DNA from: Methanosarcina sp. ERenArc_MAG2
Lineage (GTDB): Archaea; Halobacteriota; Methanosarcinia; Methanosarcinales; Methanosarcinaceae
Direction of reading: 5' to 3'
Length of the DNA: 64,000 nt
Assembly (NCBI GenBank): GCA_023955635.1
Contig: JAMXHR010000009.1
Span: forward strand, 310,001 to 374,000
The notes under the pieces are model-generated. The model had not been told where the DNA came from. It saw only the letters and a program-made list of their open reading frames with translations, and did not search any database. Positions 1 through 10,329 of this stretch are shown piece by piece. Position numbers and translations under genes: made by a program. Position 1 is the first letter of the stretch; every line of letters begins with the position of its first letter.

Positions 1-278
1 AGCCCAACATAATCGGGCACTAATATATCTTTACCCTCCAATTCAGAAGCCTTCTTATTTTTAATAAAAGATCTATATAAAAAAGCATTGAAATTATTAT
101 TTTCACTTGAGAAATATGGGTCATCTACTAACCAACCATCTTTCCTTTTTTCAAGGTCACCTTGGTATTTTTTCAAATTCTTCAAAAATTCTATATAATC
201 TAGTTTTTTCTCCATTTTAAAAACTTTAAAAGAAATACCCTTTGCCCAAATAGGTTCGAATATAAATTCATCAGCCAT
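1..278 (-). CDS. Hypothetical protein, 3' end beyond window edge
   Basis: Reading the minus strand from an ATG at 278, an open frame runs off the left edge of the window, giving at least 92 residues that begin MADEFIFEPIWAKG. It is preceded by a purine-rich ribosome site (GAGGGAAG) about 5 bases upstream, and it starts 13 bases after the stop of the two-TM protein, so it looks like the third gene of one operon. The visible part is soluble, rich in Lys, Glu and aromatic residues, with no recognised motif. The function is unknown, and the C-terminus is not available to judge the family. Confidence 0.6.
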   Translation of the reverse strand, partial: MADEFIFEPIWAKGISFKVFKMEKKLDYIEFLKNLKKYQGDLEKRKDGWLVDDPYFSSENNNFNAFLYRSFIKNKKASELEGKDILVPDYVG

Positions 279-291
279 TCAACTTCCCTCT

Positions 292-957
292 TCATTTTGA
301 GATCGCAATTTTACATTTATTAAGGAGGATACTCGGAAAACAATTCAATAATTCATAAGAGGGTGCAATATATAACTTTACTGAAATGTATCCATTTCCT
401 TCAAACGTACTACTTAAATCAGGTACGAAATCTACACCTATCTTTCTTTCTCCTTGTAATGGTAATTTATCTCCAATAAGAATTATTTTATGTAATTCTG
501 GCGTAGTTGATGATCCAAATCTTTTAAAGTCAGATTTCAATCTTTCATATTTTAAAATTGTTCCAGGTGGTGATTCAAATGAAATAAATGGTTTAAATTT
601 AAGTTTTGAAAATAACTTAATCAATGAATTTTCGGGATTGTATATTTCAAAATGGATATTTATTGTATTGAATGGTAAATTAGAGGATGCTTTTAAGCTA
701 TTCATCTCTATACACAACTGTTCTGGATGTTGTTCTATCCTATATTGAATATCTGCATCAATATTTTCTTTAATTAAGAAATAGATGAAAAATAGTAATA
801 AAAGTGCAAATATTATAATTTTAGAAGGGATTATATTAACAATTTCTGCCAACCAAGGATGTTGATTTATAAAACTTTCAGGTATTAATTCAGATCCAAT
901 TCCTGCTACTATAATACAATCTAAAATAAGTTTTATAAAATGGAGAATTTTACCCAT
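292..957 (-). CDS. Hypothetical two-TM membrane protein
   Basis: This 221-residue protein has two hydrophobic segments near the N-terminus (about residues 6-24 and 44-63), then a soluble domain of about 150 residues rich in beta-forming residues. I do not recognise a family. The topology, a short membrane anchor followed by a globular domain, would place the domain on one face of the membrane. The ATG lies one base beyond the stop codon of the upstream gene (stop 959-961), so translation is probably coupled. Low GC and the lack of recognisable core genes around it suggest accessory DNA. Confidence 0.6.
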   Translation of the reverse strand: MGKILHFIKLILDCIIVAGIGSELIPESFINQHPWLAEIVNIIPSKIIIFALLLLFFIYFLIKENIDADIQYRIEQHPEQLCIEMNSLKASSNLPFNTINIHFEIYNPENSLIKLFSKLKFKPFISFESPPGTILKYERLKSDFKRFGSSTTPELHKIILIGDKLPLQGERKIGVDFVPDLSSTFEGNGYISVKLYIAPSYELLNCFPSILLNKCKIAISK

Positions 958-958
958 A

Positions 959-1551
959 TTAATCTTTTAAGCCAGTAGTAATCATCTCAACAATTTCGAT
1001 TTCATTCTGCTTATAAAAATTATAGTCAGATGTTATATCAATATATCCTATTTTATCAAATATTATATCAGTCCCTTTTAAATTTATTATTAATTTTAAT
1101 ATTTTATACTTATCTGGCTGATTTACATGTGTTTTTATGTCATCTAGTTCTCGAATTCTATTATTAGGGCTAAGACTCGAAGTATATATTGCGTAAATAA
1201 CATCGATTTCATTTTTTTCACAGTAGGATATAACATTTTTGAAAAAAAGATTGTCTAATAACTCTCCAGTATAATAAGTTGATCTTTTCTTTCCAAAAAT
1301 AGATTTTTTTCGTTAGATTGATTTTTCACACATTGGTATATATCTATGAATGTCTTAACACTATAATCTTTAAAATATGATCCGTCTTCAACTCCATAAC
1401 TTACTTCTTTTTTATTGGTGAGTATAGCAAATCTATTATCAAATAGGGGTATAAAATATGCTCCATGTTTCTTACAGCATTCTTCTATAATAGTTTTTAA
1501 GTCTTCGTCTTCATAAACTGACAATTTCATCAGGTAAGTATTTTGATCCAA
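959..1551 (-). CDS. Hypothetical protein, frameshifted (first gene of unknown operon)
   Basis: Two overlapping minus-strand frames join into one protein of about 195 residues if one base is restored in the A7 run (T7 at 1314-1320 on the plus strand). The first frame covers about 80 residues. The second continues with FGKKRSTYYTGELLDNLFFK and ends at a stop at 959-961, one base before the next gene. The start is uncertain: TTG at 1551 or ATG at 1530. No known domain is seen. The C-terminal half has alternating hydrophobic and charged residues like an alpha/beta fold. It is probably the first gene of a three-gene operon. The frameshift could be a sequencing loss or real decay. Confidence 0.5.
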
Positions 1552-2003
1552 CTGCTACCCATCCTGTTAATATTAATTTAACCCTTGATAATAAATAACT
1601 TCCTATATTTCCATATACTTTCGAAGAATATTTAACTTTTTAATTATATTTATATTTCTATTTATATATTTTTATTTATATTCAATATGTTCTTTAAATA
1701 TTTAATTACTACGCCTAATTAAATATTAATAAAAGTTAGCAATATAATTCTCAGCAAATTAATGTGAAGTATTGATTTCATCCAAGTAAAAGACGCTAAC
1801 AAATTTAGACATTTGTTCTGTATTTTCTTAATATTAGTGTTACTCAAACCAGACGACATGTTACACTCATTTTAGAATGTTCTGAACAGACGAAGACGTT
1901 ACAGAACCTAAAATACAAAGCTATATATAGTATAAAGAGGAAATAGGATTCCGTAGTCTTTTAAATGGCGAGAATATAACTTAGGATAAAGGAGAGCCAG
2001 TTG
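1552..2003. other. AT-rich gene-free stretch
   Basis: Very AT-rich. Several TATA-like stretches around 1640-1700 read well on the minus strand and could be the promoter of the three-gene operon that starts near 1551. I see no gene or repeat otherwise. Confidence 0.4.
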
Positions 2004-2153
2004 ATGAATAAAATAACAGAGAAAAAGCTTTCAAAACGAATTTCACAAGGATCTTTGTTTGAGAATGGCATGCTTTCAACTTCTGACGAAATTTATGGGA
2101 AATTTCAGGGATATTCATGCAACACAAACCTAAACTTAAAAACAAACTGGTAA
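2004..2153 (+). CDS. Possible 49-aa protein
   Basis: A short open frame starts at ATG 2004, with a purine-rich site (AAAGGAGAG) about 8 bases upstream, and ends at TAA 2151-2153. The product is basic and serine-rich at the N-terminus (MNKITEKKLSKRISQG) with no motif I recognise. The good ribosome site is the only support. It could equally be a remnant of a longer gene, since the surrounding DNA is full of short broken frames. Confidence 0.25.
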   Translation: MNKITEKKLSKRISQGSLFENGMLSTSDEIYGKFQGYSCNTNLNLKTNW

Positions 2154-2422
2154 AGGGCCCATATTAAAAAAGTTTGTTAATAAACAACCTTTAGACAACT
2201 TCCAAAAAGTTATCCACATATTAATAGAAACCCAACTTGAAGGTAACTAAACCACTAAAATGAGGTATAAGATGGAATACGAGCTCGAAGAAGTCGAGAG
2301 AGATTACATCGGGTTTAGAAAAGAAATGGGAGAGGAATAAACATAAAAGAGTAAATTAACCTCTCAGTAGTCCATAAACATATCAGTCAACCTTCAAAAA
2401 TCTCCAAAAAGTTAAACAAATG

Positions 2423-2504
2423 TTTGAGCTTATTCCAAAACTTGATTAATCGTGCAAAATTCAAGACTCAGCGAACCAATTTTTAGTTTTGGAATGAGCT
2501 CAAA
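2423..2504. repeat. Short palindromic repeat, copy 1
   Basis: Two 20-base arms (2423-2442 and 2485-2504) are inverted complements with one mismatch and enclose about 42 bases. The core arm reads TGAGCTTATTCCAAAACT. A diverged copy lies at about 2767-2905. The size and paired arms suggest a small MITE-like or REP-like element. It ends 30 bases before the zinc-ribbon ORF. Confidence 0.55.
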
Positions 2505-2534
2505 ATTAAAATAGAAATTAAAGGAGTTTTATTC

Positions 2535-2675
2535 ATGAAACATCTAAAAATATGTCCAGAATGCCACGCTAACCTGAAATTGTGCTCAGATGGCGAGACT
2601 CAGTATTGTAATATTTGTAAGTACTGGACAAAAGTAGGTACTGCAAGACTCGATTCAATAATGATATACGGATGA
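2535..2675 (+). CDS. 46-aa zinc-ribbon microprotein
   Basis: ATG at 2535 has a strong ribosome site (TAAAGGAG) 8 bases upstream, and the frame ends at TGA 2673-2675. The 46-residue product carries two paired-cysteine knuckles, CPEC at residues 7-10 and CNIC at 25-28, a classic small zinc ribbon. Cys17 and His11 lie between them. Such proteins bind nucleic acid or act as partners of larger enzymes, but nothing here names a target. It stands alone in a large intergenic region, downstream of a palindromic repeat. Confidence 0.6.
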   Translation: MKHLKICPECHANLKLCSDGETQYCNICKYWTKVGTARLDSIMIYG

Positions 2676-3308
2676 GGAATCTGCATGAAGAATACCGGGA
2701 TTTTTAATATCTGAGACTACAAAATTATATATTTTTTAAGAATCTGGTGACTGAAAATTTTGTGTATGAGCTCATCCCAAACCCAAGTTTCTTCTTAGAT
2801 CAATAACAGTTTCAGAATCATATTCCATGACAGGAAACTCGATTGATCATTCAAAATTCGAGATTTAGGGAACTAATTTTGAATTTTTAGGTGAGTTCAA
2901 TTTCTGAAATACGAGAGTTTCAGACCACTCCAGGGCTTTGGAACTTCTGAAACCCATTTTGTTCTTAGTAGTTTTTTAATTATCCTTACTTTTCTTTTTT
3001 ACCCGCATTGCTGCAATATGAAAAATAGAAGTTAAAGACCCAGTGTCAGATATACTGGAGTAAACCGTAATTTTTATACTGGTTAATATATATTTATATG
3101 GAGCACAATTTTCGGGGATTCCGGAAAAAAGTATAGGGCAACGTGTCAGTGCGAGAGACTTCTATGTACAGAAAGGTGAGCGTAAACCCGAAGGAATAAA
3201 ATAGTCTAAGGATAAGATGAAGCTTTGACAGGATAAAGAGAAAGTCTAAAGAGAAAGTTTATAATATCACAGTTTTAATTTCATCTTTTTGCTGGAGGTA
3301 AGAAATAT
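2676..3308. other. Gene-free stretch with promoter-like sequence for aconitase
   Basis: Apart from the repeat copy, I see no gene. TATA-like sequence TATATATTTATATGG lies at about 3087-3101, and a purine-rich leader runs to the aconitase start. The site GGAGGTAAG just before 3309 is a good ribosome-binding site. Confidence 0.4.
2767..2905. repeat. Short palindromic repeat, copy 2 (interrupted)
   Basis: This segment matches the repeat at 2423-2504: the left arm GAGCTCATCCCAAA, the central part around a GATTGATCATTCAAAATTCG block, and the right end GGTGAGTTCA all correspond. Compared with copy 1 it holds about 50 extra bases after the left arm. The arms are more diverged, so this copy looks older. 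Confidence 0.4.
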
Positions 3309-6115
3309 ATGAGAGAAGGTCCGGACCCGTTTGGAGTAAGAGATATTATCGAAACAGCTGCAGGAAAAGCTACGATTTACAGATTGGGCAAACTGAAAGA
3401 AAAGGGCTTTGAAGGAATTTCCCTGCTTCCTTACTCCATAAGGATCCTGTTGGAATCCCTGCTCAGGCACGCGGATACTGAAAAGCATATAATAACTGCC
3501 GAAGACGTGGAGGCTCTTGCGCGCTGGAATCCTGAAAATATAAGTGAGAAAGATATTCCGTTTATTCCGTCGAGAGTGATTATGCAGGACTTTACAGGTG
3601 TTCCAGCTGTAGTAGACCTGGCAGCCCTCCGCTCGGCAATGCAGCGTCTGGGAGGCGACCCCGCAAAAATCAACCCTGTTATCCCTGCAGATCTCGTAAT
3701 CGATCATTCGGTCCAGGTAGATTCCTACGGCACCTCATATGCTCTTGAGGAAAATGAGAAAAAAGAGTTTGAGCGCAACAAAGAACGCTATTCCGTTCTG
3801 CGCTGGGCCCAGAAATCCTTTGACAATTTCAGAGTCGTGCCCCCCGGAAGAGGGATAATCCATCAGGTAAACCTTGAATACCTGACTCCGCTTGTGCATC
3901 TCAAGGAGAAAAATGGAGAGCTGTATGCATTCCCTGATACCCTTGTAGGGACAGACTCCCATACTACAATGATCAACGGGATCGGAGTACTCGGCTGGGG
4001 GGTCGGAGGCATAGAAGCCGAAGCCGTAATGCTAGGGCAGCCTTACTATATGCCTGTGCCTGAGGTTGTGGGTTTCAAGCTCTACGGGAAACTAGAACCG
4101 GGAGTTACTGCCACAGACCTTGTCCTGACAATTACAAAAATACTGAGAAAACAGGGAGTCGTCGGCAAGTTTGTGGAATTTTACGGGCCCGGGTTAAGCT
4201 CTCTGAGTCTTCCGGATAGGGCAACAATCTCCAATATGGCTCCTGAGTATGGGGCGACCCTTGGAATTTTCCCACCTGATGCCGAGACCCTGAACTACCT
4301 GCGAAGAACTGGTAGGAGCGAAGAGCAGGTTGACTTTGTGAAAAAATATCTGGAAGCTCAGGACCTTCTCTATTCGATCCACAAACCCGAACCTGTGTTC
4401 AGCAGCACCCTGGAACTTGATATGAAAACGGTAAAACCCTGCATGGCAGGCCCAAAACGCCCTCAGGATCAGCTCTTTTTAAGTGAAGTGCCTGAAAATT
4501 ACCGTGAAACAATGCAGCAGACTTTTATCCGGAAAAAGAAGCTGGAATTGAACTTTCCAGGGACCCTGCTTACCAGCGCTGGATAGGAGAAGGAGGGACT
4601 CCTATTGAGGAGCCTGAATTCCCTAGTGCGGTAGAGGCAAATGAATCGGGATCTCCAGAAAAGGCCTTCAGGGTCACACATGGTTCTGTAGTGATTGCAG
4701 CTATCACTTCCTGCACCAACACCTCTAATCCTTCAGTCCTTATAGGTGCCGGACTGCTTGCGAAAAAGGCTGTAGAAAAGGGCCTGCACGTCAGACCTTT
4801 TGTAAAAACAAGCCTCTCCCCGGGTTCAAGAGTAGCTACGGAATATCTGGGAGCTGCAGGCCTTTTGCCCTATCTCGAAGCCCTGGGTTTCTACCAGGTT
4901 GGCTATGGCTGTACGACCTGTATAGGGAATAGCGGGCCTCTACCTGAGTATGTTGCAAAGGAAATTAAAGAAAAAGACCTTACTGTTGCAGCCGTACTAA
5001 GCGGAAATCGGAATTTCGAAGGAAGGATCAATCCGCTTGTCAGGGCAAACTATCTAGCTTCTCCCCCTTGTTGTCGCCTATGCGATCGCAGGTACTGTGA
5101 ATATCAATTTTGAAACTGATCCCCTTGCTTATGATCCCAACGGGCGCCCTGTTTACCTTAAGGACATCTGGCCTGCGGAAGAGGAGATAAAGGAAGCTGA
5201 AAAAAGTAGTATCAGGCCCTCAATGTTCGAAAAAGAGTATTCCGGTGCTCTGGAAGGCCCCAAACTCTGGAAAGAACTGGAAGTCCCAGCAGGTACCCTT
5301 TATGATTGGAATCCGATGTCCACCTACATTCAGGAACCTCCTTATTTCGTGGATTTTCCGCTGTCTCCACATTCACCGGAGAGCGTAAGGGATGCAAAAG
5401 TCCTGGCCCTTTTCGGAGATAGCATTACCACGGATCATATATCTCCTGCAGGTGATATCCCATCAGATAGTCCTGCGGGCAGATACCTGATATCCTGGGG
5501 TGTGGATTCTGAAGATTTCAATTCCTATGGTTCCCGCAGAGGTAACCACGAGGTAATGATGCGTGGAACTTTTGGAAATATCCGGCTCAGGAACAGGCTT
5601 GTAGCCAGAGAAGGGGCTGGACCGTATACCATCTCAGGAAAGAGGACTTTCCGGCGGAAGAGTCCTGTGGAGGAATTTCGATCTATGATGCAGCTATGCT
5701 TTATGCCGAAAATCATATCCCGCTGATAGTTATCGCTGGAAAGGAGTACGGGACAGGCAGTTCGAGGGACTGGGCAGCTAAAGGTACATTCCTTCTAGGA
5801 GTAAAGGCGGTCATTGCCGAGTCTTTCGAGCGTATCCACAGAAGCAACCTCGTTGGCATGGGAGTTCTTCCACTGCAGTTTAAGGAAGGAGATAATGCAG
5901 ATACTCTCGGCCTTTCAGGAAAGGAAAGCTATGATATTCTGGGCATTGAACACATGGAACCCCACGGAGAGCTTATAGTAAGGACAACGGATGAAAACGG
6001 GGTAAAAATGCAATTCCAGGTAATATTGAGACTTGATTCGGCTGTGGAAATAGAGTATTACTTGAATGGTGGGATTTTGCATAAGTTTCTGCGGGATTCG
6101 GTGAAGAAAAAATAA
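3309..6115 (+). CDS. acnA: Aconitate hydratase (AcnA/IRP type), 3 frameshifts
   Basis: Interconverts citrate and isocitrate with a [4Fe-4S] cluster, part of the oxidative route toward 2-oxoglutarate and glutamate. Read through, the product is about 935 residues, normal for AcnA. Visible motifs in order: [20 protein letters not shown] (substrate and fold), [12 protein letters not shown] with one cluster Cys, [14 protein letters not shown] with the other two, [32 protein letters not shown], and [15 protein letters not shown] in the swivelling domain. The frame breaks near 4550-4570 (one base lost), in the C5 run at 5066-5071 (two lost; YLASPP then LVVAYAIAG), and near 5635-5645 (one lost). All domains and ligands survive across the breaks, so errors are more likely than a pseudogene. 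Citrate synthase lies 0.4 kb downstream on the same strand. Confidence 0.9.
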
Positions 6116-6531
6116 TAGGTTATCAATACCAGAATGTAATAAAAAAGCCTTTTTGAAAAGGTTCCGCAAGCTTTACATAAAGTTTCCTATTTTTGGAACC
6201 TTTCCTTTTACCCTAACCGGAAAAAGGGTTACTTTAATTGCTGCAGGTATTTCGAGGAATACTAAATTCTAAAAATATTATATATCAGATTTAATATAAC
6301 TAAAAAGTTTAAAGCCGTGGCATTCCTTAATTTGAAAAATAATTATAGAGATCTTGAGATACAATTTCAACAAATTTAATATACTTATTCAACGATAATA
6401 GGAATGCATTGTCACCCTATTTTTGGGTCTAATAAGACCCTTCGTGTTAAATCTTTCACGTATAATCAGAGGATCCCCCAAATTTCAAAGTTTTTTGAAA
6501 GTCCTCTAGGCATAACTCTGTGAGGTAGAAA
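6116..6531. other. Intergenic: terminator then citrate synthase promoter region
   Basis: Holds the hairpin at 6157-6203 and then AT-rich DNA with TATA-like sequences near 6285 and 6375. Nothing else recognised. Confidence 0.4.
6157..6203 (+). terminator. Possible terminator hairpin after aconitase
   Basis: AAAGGTTCC (6157-6165) pairs perfectly with GGAACCTTT (6195-6203) across a loop of 29 bases, followed by a pyrimidine-rich CCTTTTACCC. It lies about 40 bases after the aconitase stop. The loop is long, so a simple terminator is only one reading. Confidence 0.4.
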
Positions 6532-7599
6532 ATGAGTAAAAATATATGTTTTATAGACGGGTTGGAGGGCATTCTGAAGTACAGGGAAATAGATATCAAC
6601 CAGCTGGTTGAGCTTCCCTATGATGCAGTTTCCTATCTGCTTATCCTGGGAGAACTCCCTGTAGACCAGGAGCTTGCCGAATATTCATCCCGCCTGCATG
6701 GGGAGCGTGAAATCAACAGGGAGGTAATGGACATTATCCGCATGTGCAAATTAAATATTGATTCTATGGAAGCGCTGCGTACAATTGTTTCTTTCATATC
6801 ACAATTCGACCCGGACATTAACGACAGCTCTCCAGAAGGAAATCTCAGAAAAGCCATACGGTTAATTGCCAAGATCCCAACCATCGTTGCTGCTTATTAC
6901 AGAATGGCAAATGGAAAAGAACCTTTACCCCCTGATAGATTCCTCTCCCACGGAGCTAACTTCCTGTACATGATAAGAGGAAGCAAACCAAGTCAACTGG
7001 AGGCTGAAGTCATGGAAAAAGACTTTATCCTCAGTGCCGAACATGAGCTAAACGCTTCCACTTTTTCTTCAAGAGTTACCGCTTCCACCCTTTCAGACCT
7101 GTACTCAGCTGTCGTATCCGGACTCTGCACCCTTAAAGGCCCCCTGCATGGAGGAGCAAGATCAGAAGTCATGAACATGATCGAAGAAATTGCCTGTCCG
7201 GAAAATGCAGAGGAATTTATCCTTGAAAAGATCGCAAAGAAAGAAAAGATCATGGGCTTCGGGCACCGAGTATACAAGACTTATGACCCAAGGGGCATGA
7301 TATTCAAGCAGCTTTCCAGGCAACTCGCAGAAGCAAAAGGGGACATGCACTGGTACGAAATAGCCGAAGCAATCGAAAACACTGTTATCCGTGAACTTGT
7401 AGAGAAAAAAGGAAAACCAATTTATCCGAACGTAGATTTCTATTCGGGAGTTATTTACAAGTATATGGATATCCCTCCCCAACTTGCAACATCCATCTTT
7501 GCAATCGGCAGGGTCTCAGGCTGGATAGCTCACTGCTTTGACCAGTATGAGAAGAAAAGGATCATAAGGCCCCGGGCTTTCATGCTTGATGAATGTTAA
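6532..7599 (+). CDS. gltA: Citrate synthase
   Basis: Condenses acetyl-CoA and oxaloacetate to citrate. The 355-residue product is at the short end of the prokaryotic family. The three catalytic regions are visible: GPLHGGA near residues 203-209 (His), MGFGHRVYKTYDPRG near 241-255 (His and CoA-side Arg), and NVDFYSG near 300 (Asp). The frame is intact from ATG 6532. With the aconitase gene upstream on the same strand it supplies the first two steps of the partial oxidative TCA route that Methanosarcina uses to make 2-oxoglutarate. The 416-base gap and hairpin suggest it has its own promoter. Confidence 0.92.
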   Translation: MSKNICFIDGLEGILKYREIDINQLVELPYDAVSYLLILGELPVDQELAEYSSRLHGEREINREVMDIIRMCKLNIDSMEALRTIVSFISQFDPDINDSSPEGNLRKAIRLIAKIPTIVAAYYRMANGKEPLPPDRFLSHGANFLYMIRGSKPSQLEAEVMEKDFILSAEHELNASTFSSRVTASTLSDLYSAVVSGLCTLKGPLHGGARSEVMNMIEEIACPENAEEFILEKIAKKEKIMGFGHRVYKTYDPRGMIFKQLSRQLAEAKGDMHWYEIAEAIENTVIRELVEKKGKPIYPNVDFYSGVIYKYMDIPPQLATSIFAIGRVSGWIAHCFDQYEKKRIIRPRAFMLDEC

Positions 7600-7762
7600 G
7601 ATGACAGGGTTTGTAGGCGTAACAGCCCTGTTTCGTCCTATTTTGTTTGCTCGGTCCTGTTTTGTTTGCTCTCGGATAAAATTAGTGAGTCCGGTAGTTA
7701 TTAACTTTCGGCAATCGGATAATCTTTTTATCATCTGACAGCTTTTTGATACTCAGATACCC

Positions 7763-9030
7763 ATGAGTTTTAGAGATTTTATCGACCAGTTAAAAGAAAA
7801 CGGAAAACTGGTAGAAATTCCACAACCCGTTTCTCCAATATTCGAAGCTTCAAGAATTGCGAAAACCACAAAAGCTCCGGTTCTCTTCCATGATATATCA
7901 GGTTCAAAGGTTATTATGAACCTTCTTGGGTCAAGGGAGGAACTGGCTTCCATGCTCGGAGTTTCTAAAGAAGAAATTATAAAAAAGCTTTCGGAGGTTT
8001 CTCCTGAAGGTGAAGTGAGACTCGTGACAGAGTCTCCGACCCTGGAAGTCGTGGAAGACCAGGTTGACCTGACAAAACTTCCTATTCTTACCCATTTTGA
8101 AAAAGACGGAGCACCTTATATAACTGCAGGGATTGTGGTTTCCGAATATGGGGGAACAATTAACGCTTCTATTCACCGCCTTATGCTTGCAGGAAAAGAT
8201 AAACTCGCAGCTCGACTGGTTCCTCCAAGGCATACCTATCTCCTGCACAAAAAAGCCGCCGAAAAAGGCGAATCTCTACCTGTTGCAATTGTGCTCGGCT
8301 GCGATCCGACAATTATTTACGCGACTTCGACAAGGGTGCCTGCAGGAAAAGAATTCGAATATGCAGCTGCCCTGCGAGGAGCCCCTGTGGAGCTTTTTGA
8401 ATGTGCAAATGGAGTGAAGGTTCCTCATGCCGAGATCGTGCTTGAAGGTTATGTCGATCCAGTGGAAAAGATTGATGAAGGGCCTTTTGTGGACATTACC
8501 GGAACTTACGATGTGGTAAGAAAAGAACCTGTTATCCATATCACTCGAATTATCCACAGAAAAGACCCGATTTATCACGGGATCCTGCCGGCTGGCCCGG
8601 AGCACCTTCTGATGATGGGTGTACCTTATGAGCCCAGGATTTACAGGGCTGTCGGAGAAGTTACTACTGTCAAAAATGTGGTATTGACAGAAGGGGGTGC
8701 TGTTATCTTCATGCGGTTGTTCAGATCGAGAAACAGACCGAAGGAGACGGGAAAAACGCCATTATGGCAGCCTTTGCAGCTCACACGAGCCTCAAGCATG
8801 TGGTTGTTGTGGACGAAGATATAAATATTTTTGACCCTAATGATGTTGAGTTTGCTATTGCCACCAGGGTAAAAGGGGATATGGATATTCTTGTTATCTC
8901 TAATGTTCGCGGCAGTTCCTTAGACCCAAGAGGGGCTCCTGACGGAACTACCACAAAAGTGGGGATTGATGCTACAAAAATTCTTGTAGAGAAAGAAAAC
9001 TTCGAAAGGGCAGTAATCCCGGAAGAATAA
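7763..9030 (+). CDS. Anhydromevalonate phosphate decarboxylase (UbiD family), 1 frameshift
   Basis: A UbiD-family decarboxylase of about 422 residues once one base is restored in the G5 run at 8693-8697, after which the frame continues [20 protein letters not shown]. The family uses prenylated FMN made by UbiX. The order UbiD, aconitase-X large subunit, small subunit is that of the archaeal modified mevalonate pathway, in which this enzyme turns trans-anhydromevalonate 5-phosphate into isopentenyl phosphate. Family features seen include [31 protein letters not shown] and the C-terminal [18 protein letters not shown]. The function rests on family plus gene context. No ubiX is in the window. 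Confidence 0.85.
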
Positions 9031-9124
9031 ATAAAGGCAGCTTGTCTGAACCCCTTTAATAGAAGGCATGCAGGCGCGACATAATAATTTTTTCAAGCAT
9101 CTGGCAATCACAGAGTGAATTTCC

Positions 9125-10329
9125 ATGTACCTTACAAAAGAAGAAGAGCAGATCCTGAATGGGGAAGCCGGGGAGACTCTACGGCAGGCTATTGAGATCC
9201 TGGTGGCCCTTGGAGACATTTACGGTGCAGACGGGCTTATCCCCATCAAAAGCGCCCAAATAGCAGGTGTCTCTTACAAAACTATAGGCGATGCGGGCCT
9301 TGAATGGATCTCAGACCTGCAGGGCAGGGTCAAGGTTCCTGCAATTCTGAACCCTGCGGGCATGGACCTGGAAGACTGGGAAAGGCTCAGGATCTCGCCC
9401 GATTTTGCGGAAAAACAAAAGCTAATCATTCAGGCATATGAAAAGCTGGGGATTCGCTGTGAATGCACATGCACACCTTATACACTTGTGGGTTTTGATG
9501 TCAGTTACGGGGATCACCTGGCATGGAGCGAATCATCAGCCGTTTCCTATGCAAACTCCGTGATTGGAGCCAGGACAAACCGGGAAGGCGGGCCATCGGC
9601 CCTCTCTGCGGCACTCCTCGGGAAAACTGCAAACTATGGGTTCCATCTGGACGAAAACCGTGTGCCTGAGGTCTCAATTGATGTGGAGTGCTCATTGAAT
9701 GGATCGGATTACGGCGCACTTGGTTATGTGGTTGGCAAACTTGTAGGGAGCAGAGTGCCTTTATTTCATTTAGGGAATATTCCAGATGCAGATGAATTAA
9801 AATCTCTCGGAGCCGCAATGGCAGCTTCAGGGGCAGTTGCCCTTTACCATGTAAACGGTGTCACGCCTGAAGCTTGCAGGCTGGATTTTGAAGAACCGGC
9901 AGAGAAAATTACTATTGAGAGAAATCAGCTTGACGATATTTATGAGAGCCGGAGAAAAGCCTGCAGAGAACCCGAATTGATAACTCTGGGATGCCCTCAC
10001 TGCTCTGCCGCCGAGCTCGAACAGGCAGCTGAATTTCTTAAAGAAAAAAAGTTTCGAAAGAGTTATGGATTTTTACCTCAAGGGAACTTGCAAAACGTTA
10101 TCCTGAGCAGGTTCGGACTATTGAGAAAAGCGGAGCTAAGGTTATCTGTGATACCTGCATGGTGGTTTCTCCAGCTACTAATAATTATTCTTGCGTCATG
10201 GTAAACTCAGGAAAAGCGCTTGCTTACGTTCCAGGGATGTGCAGGGCTGAAGCCGTATACGGAAGTATGGAGGCCTGCATCGAGGAGGCAGTCGGCAGGA
10301 CAGAAAAAAAGGCAGGCGGTTCGTATTAA
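9125..10329 (+). CDS. Phosphomevalonate dehydratase large subunit (aconitase X), 1 frameshift
   Basis: Large subunit of the aconitase-X family enzyme that dehydrates (R)-5-phosphomevalonate to trans-anhydromevalonate 5-phosphate. Reading through gives about 401 residues. One A is missing from the A7 run at 10044-10050; the true frame continues [20 protein letters not shown] and ends AGGSY at TAA 10327-10329. Cysteine-containing motifs that match cluster ligands are visible: CECTCTPY near residue 112, GCPHCSA near 289 and [13 protein letters not shown] after the break. [13 protein letters not shown] near 155 is also typical. The small subunit follows with overlap, as in other archaea. Confidence 0.85.

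Noticed and set aside
2260..2340. A 26-codon ORF (MRYKMEYELEEVERDY...)
   Set aside because: Too short, no clear ribosome site and no motif; cannot be told from chance.
3267..3707. Minus-strand ORFs inside the aconitase and other large genes
   Set aside because: Shadows of strongly coding frames on the other strand, without ribosome sites or family motifs.
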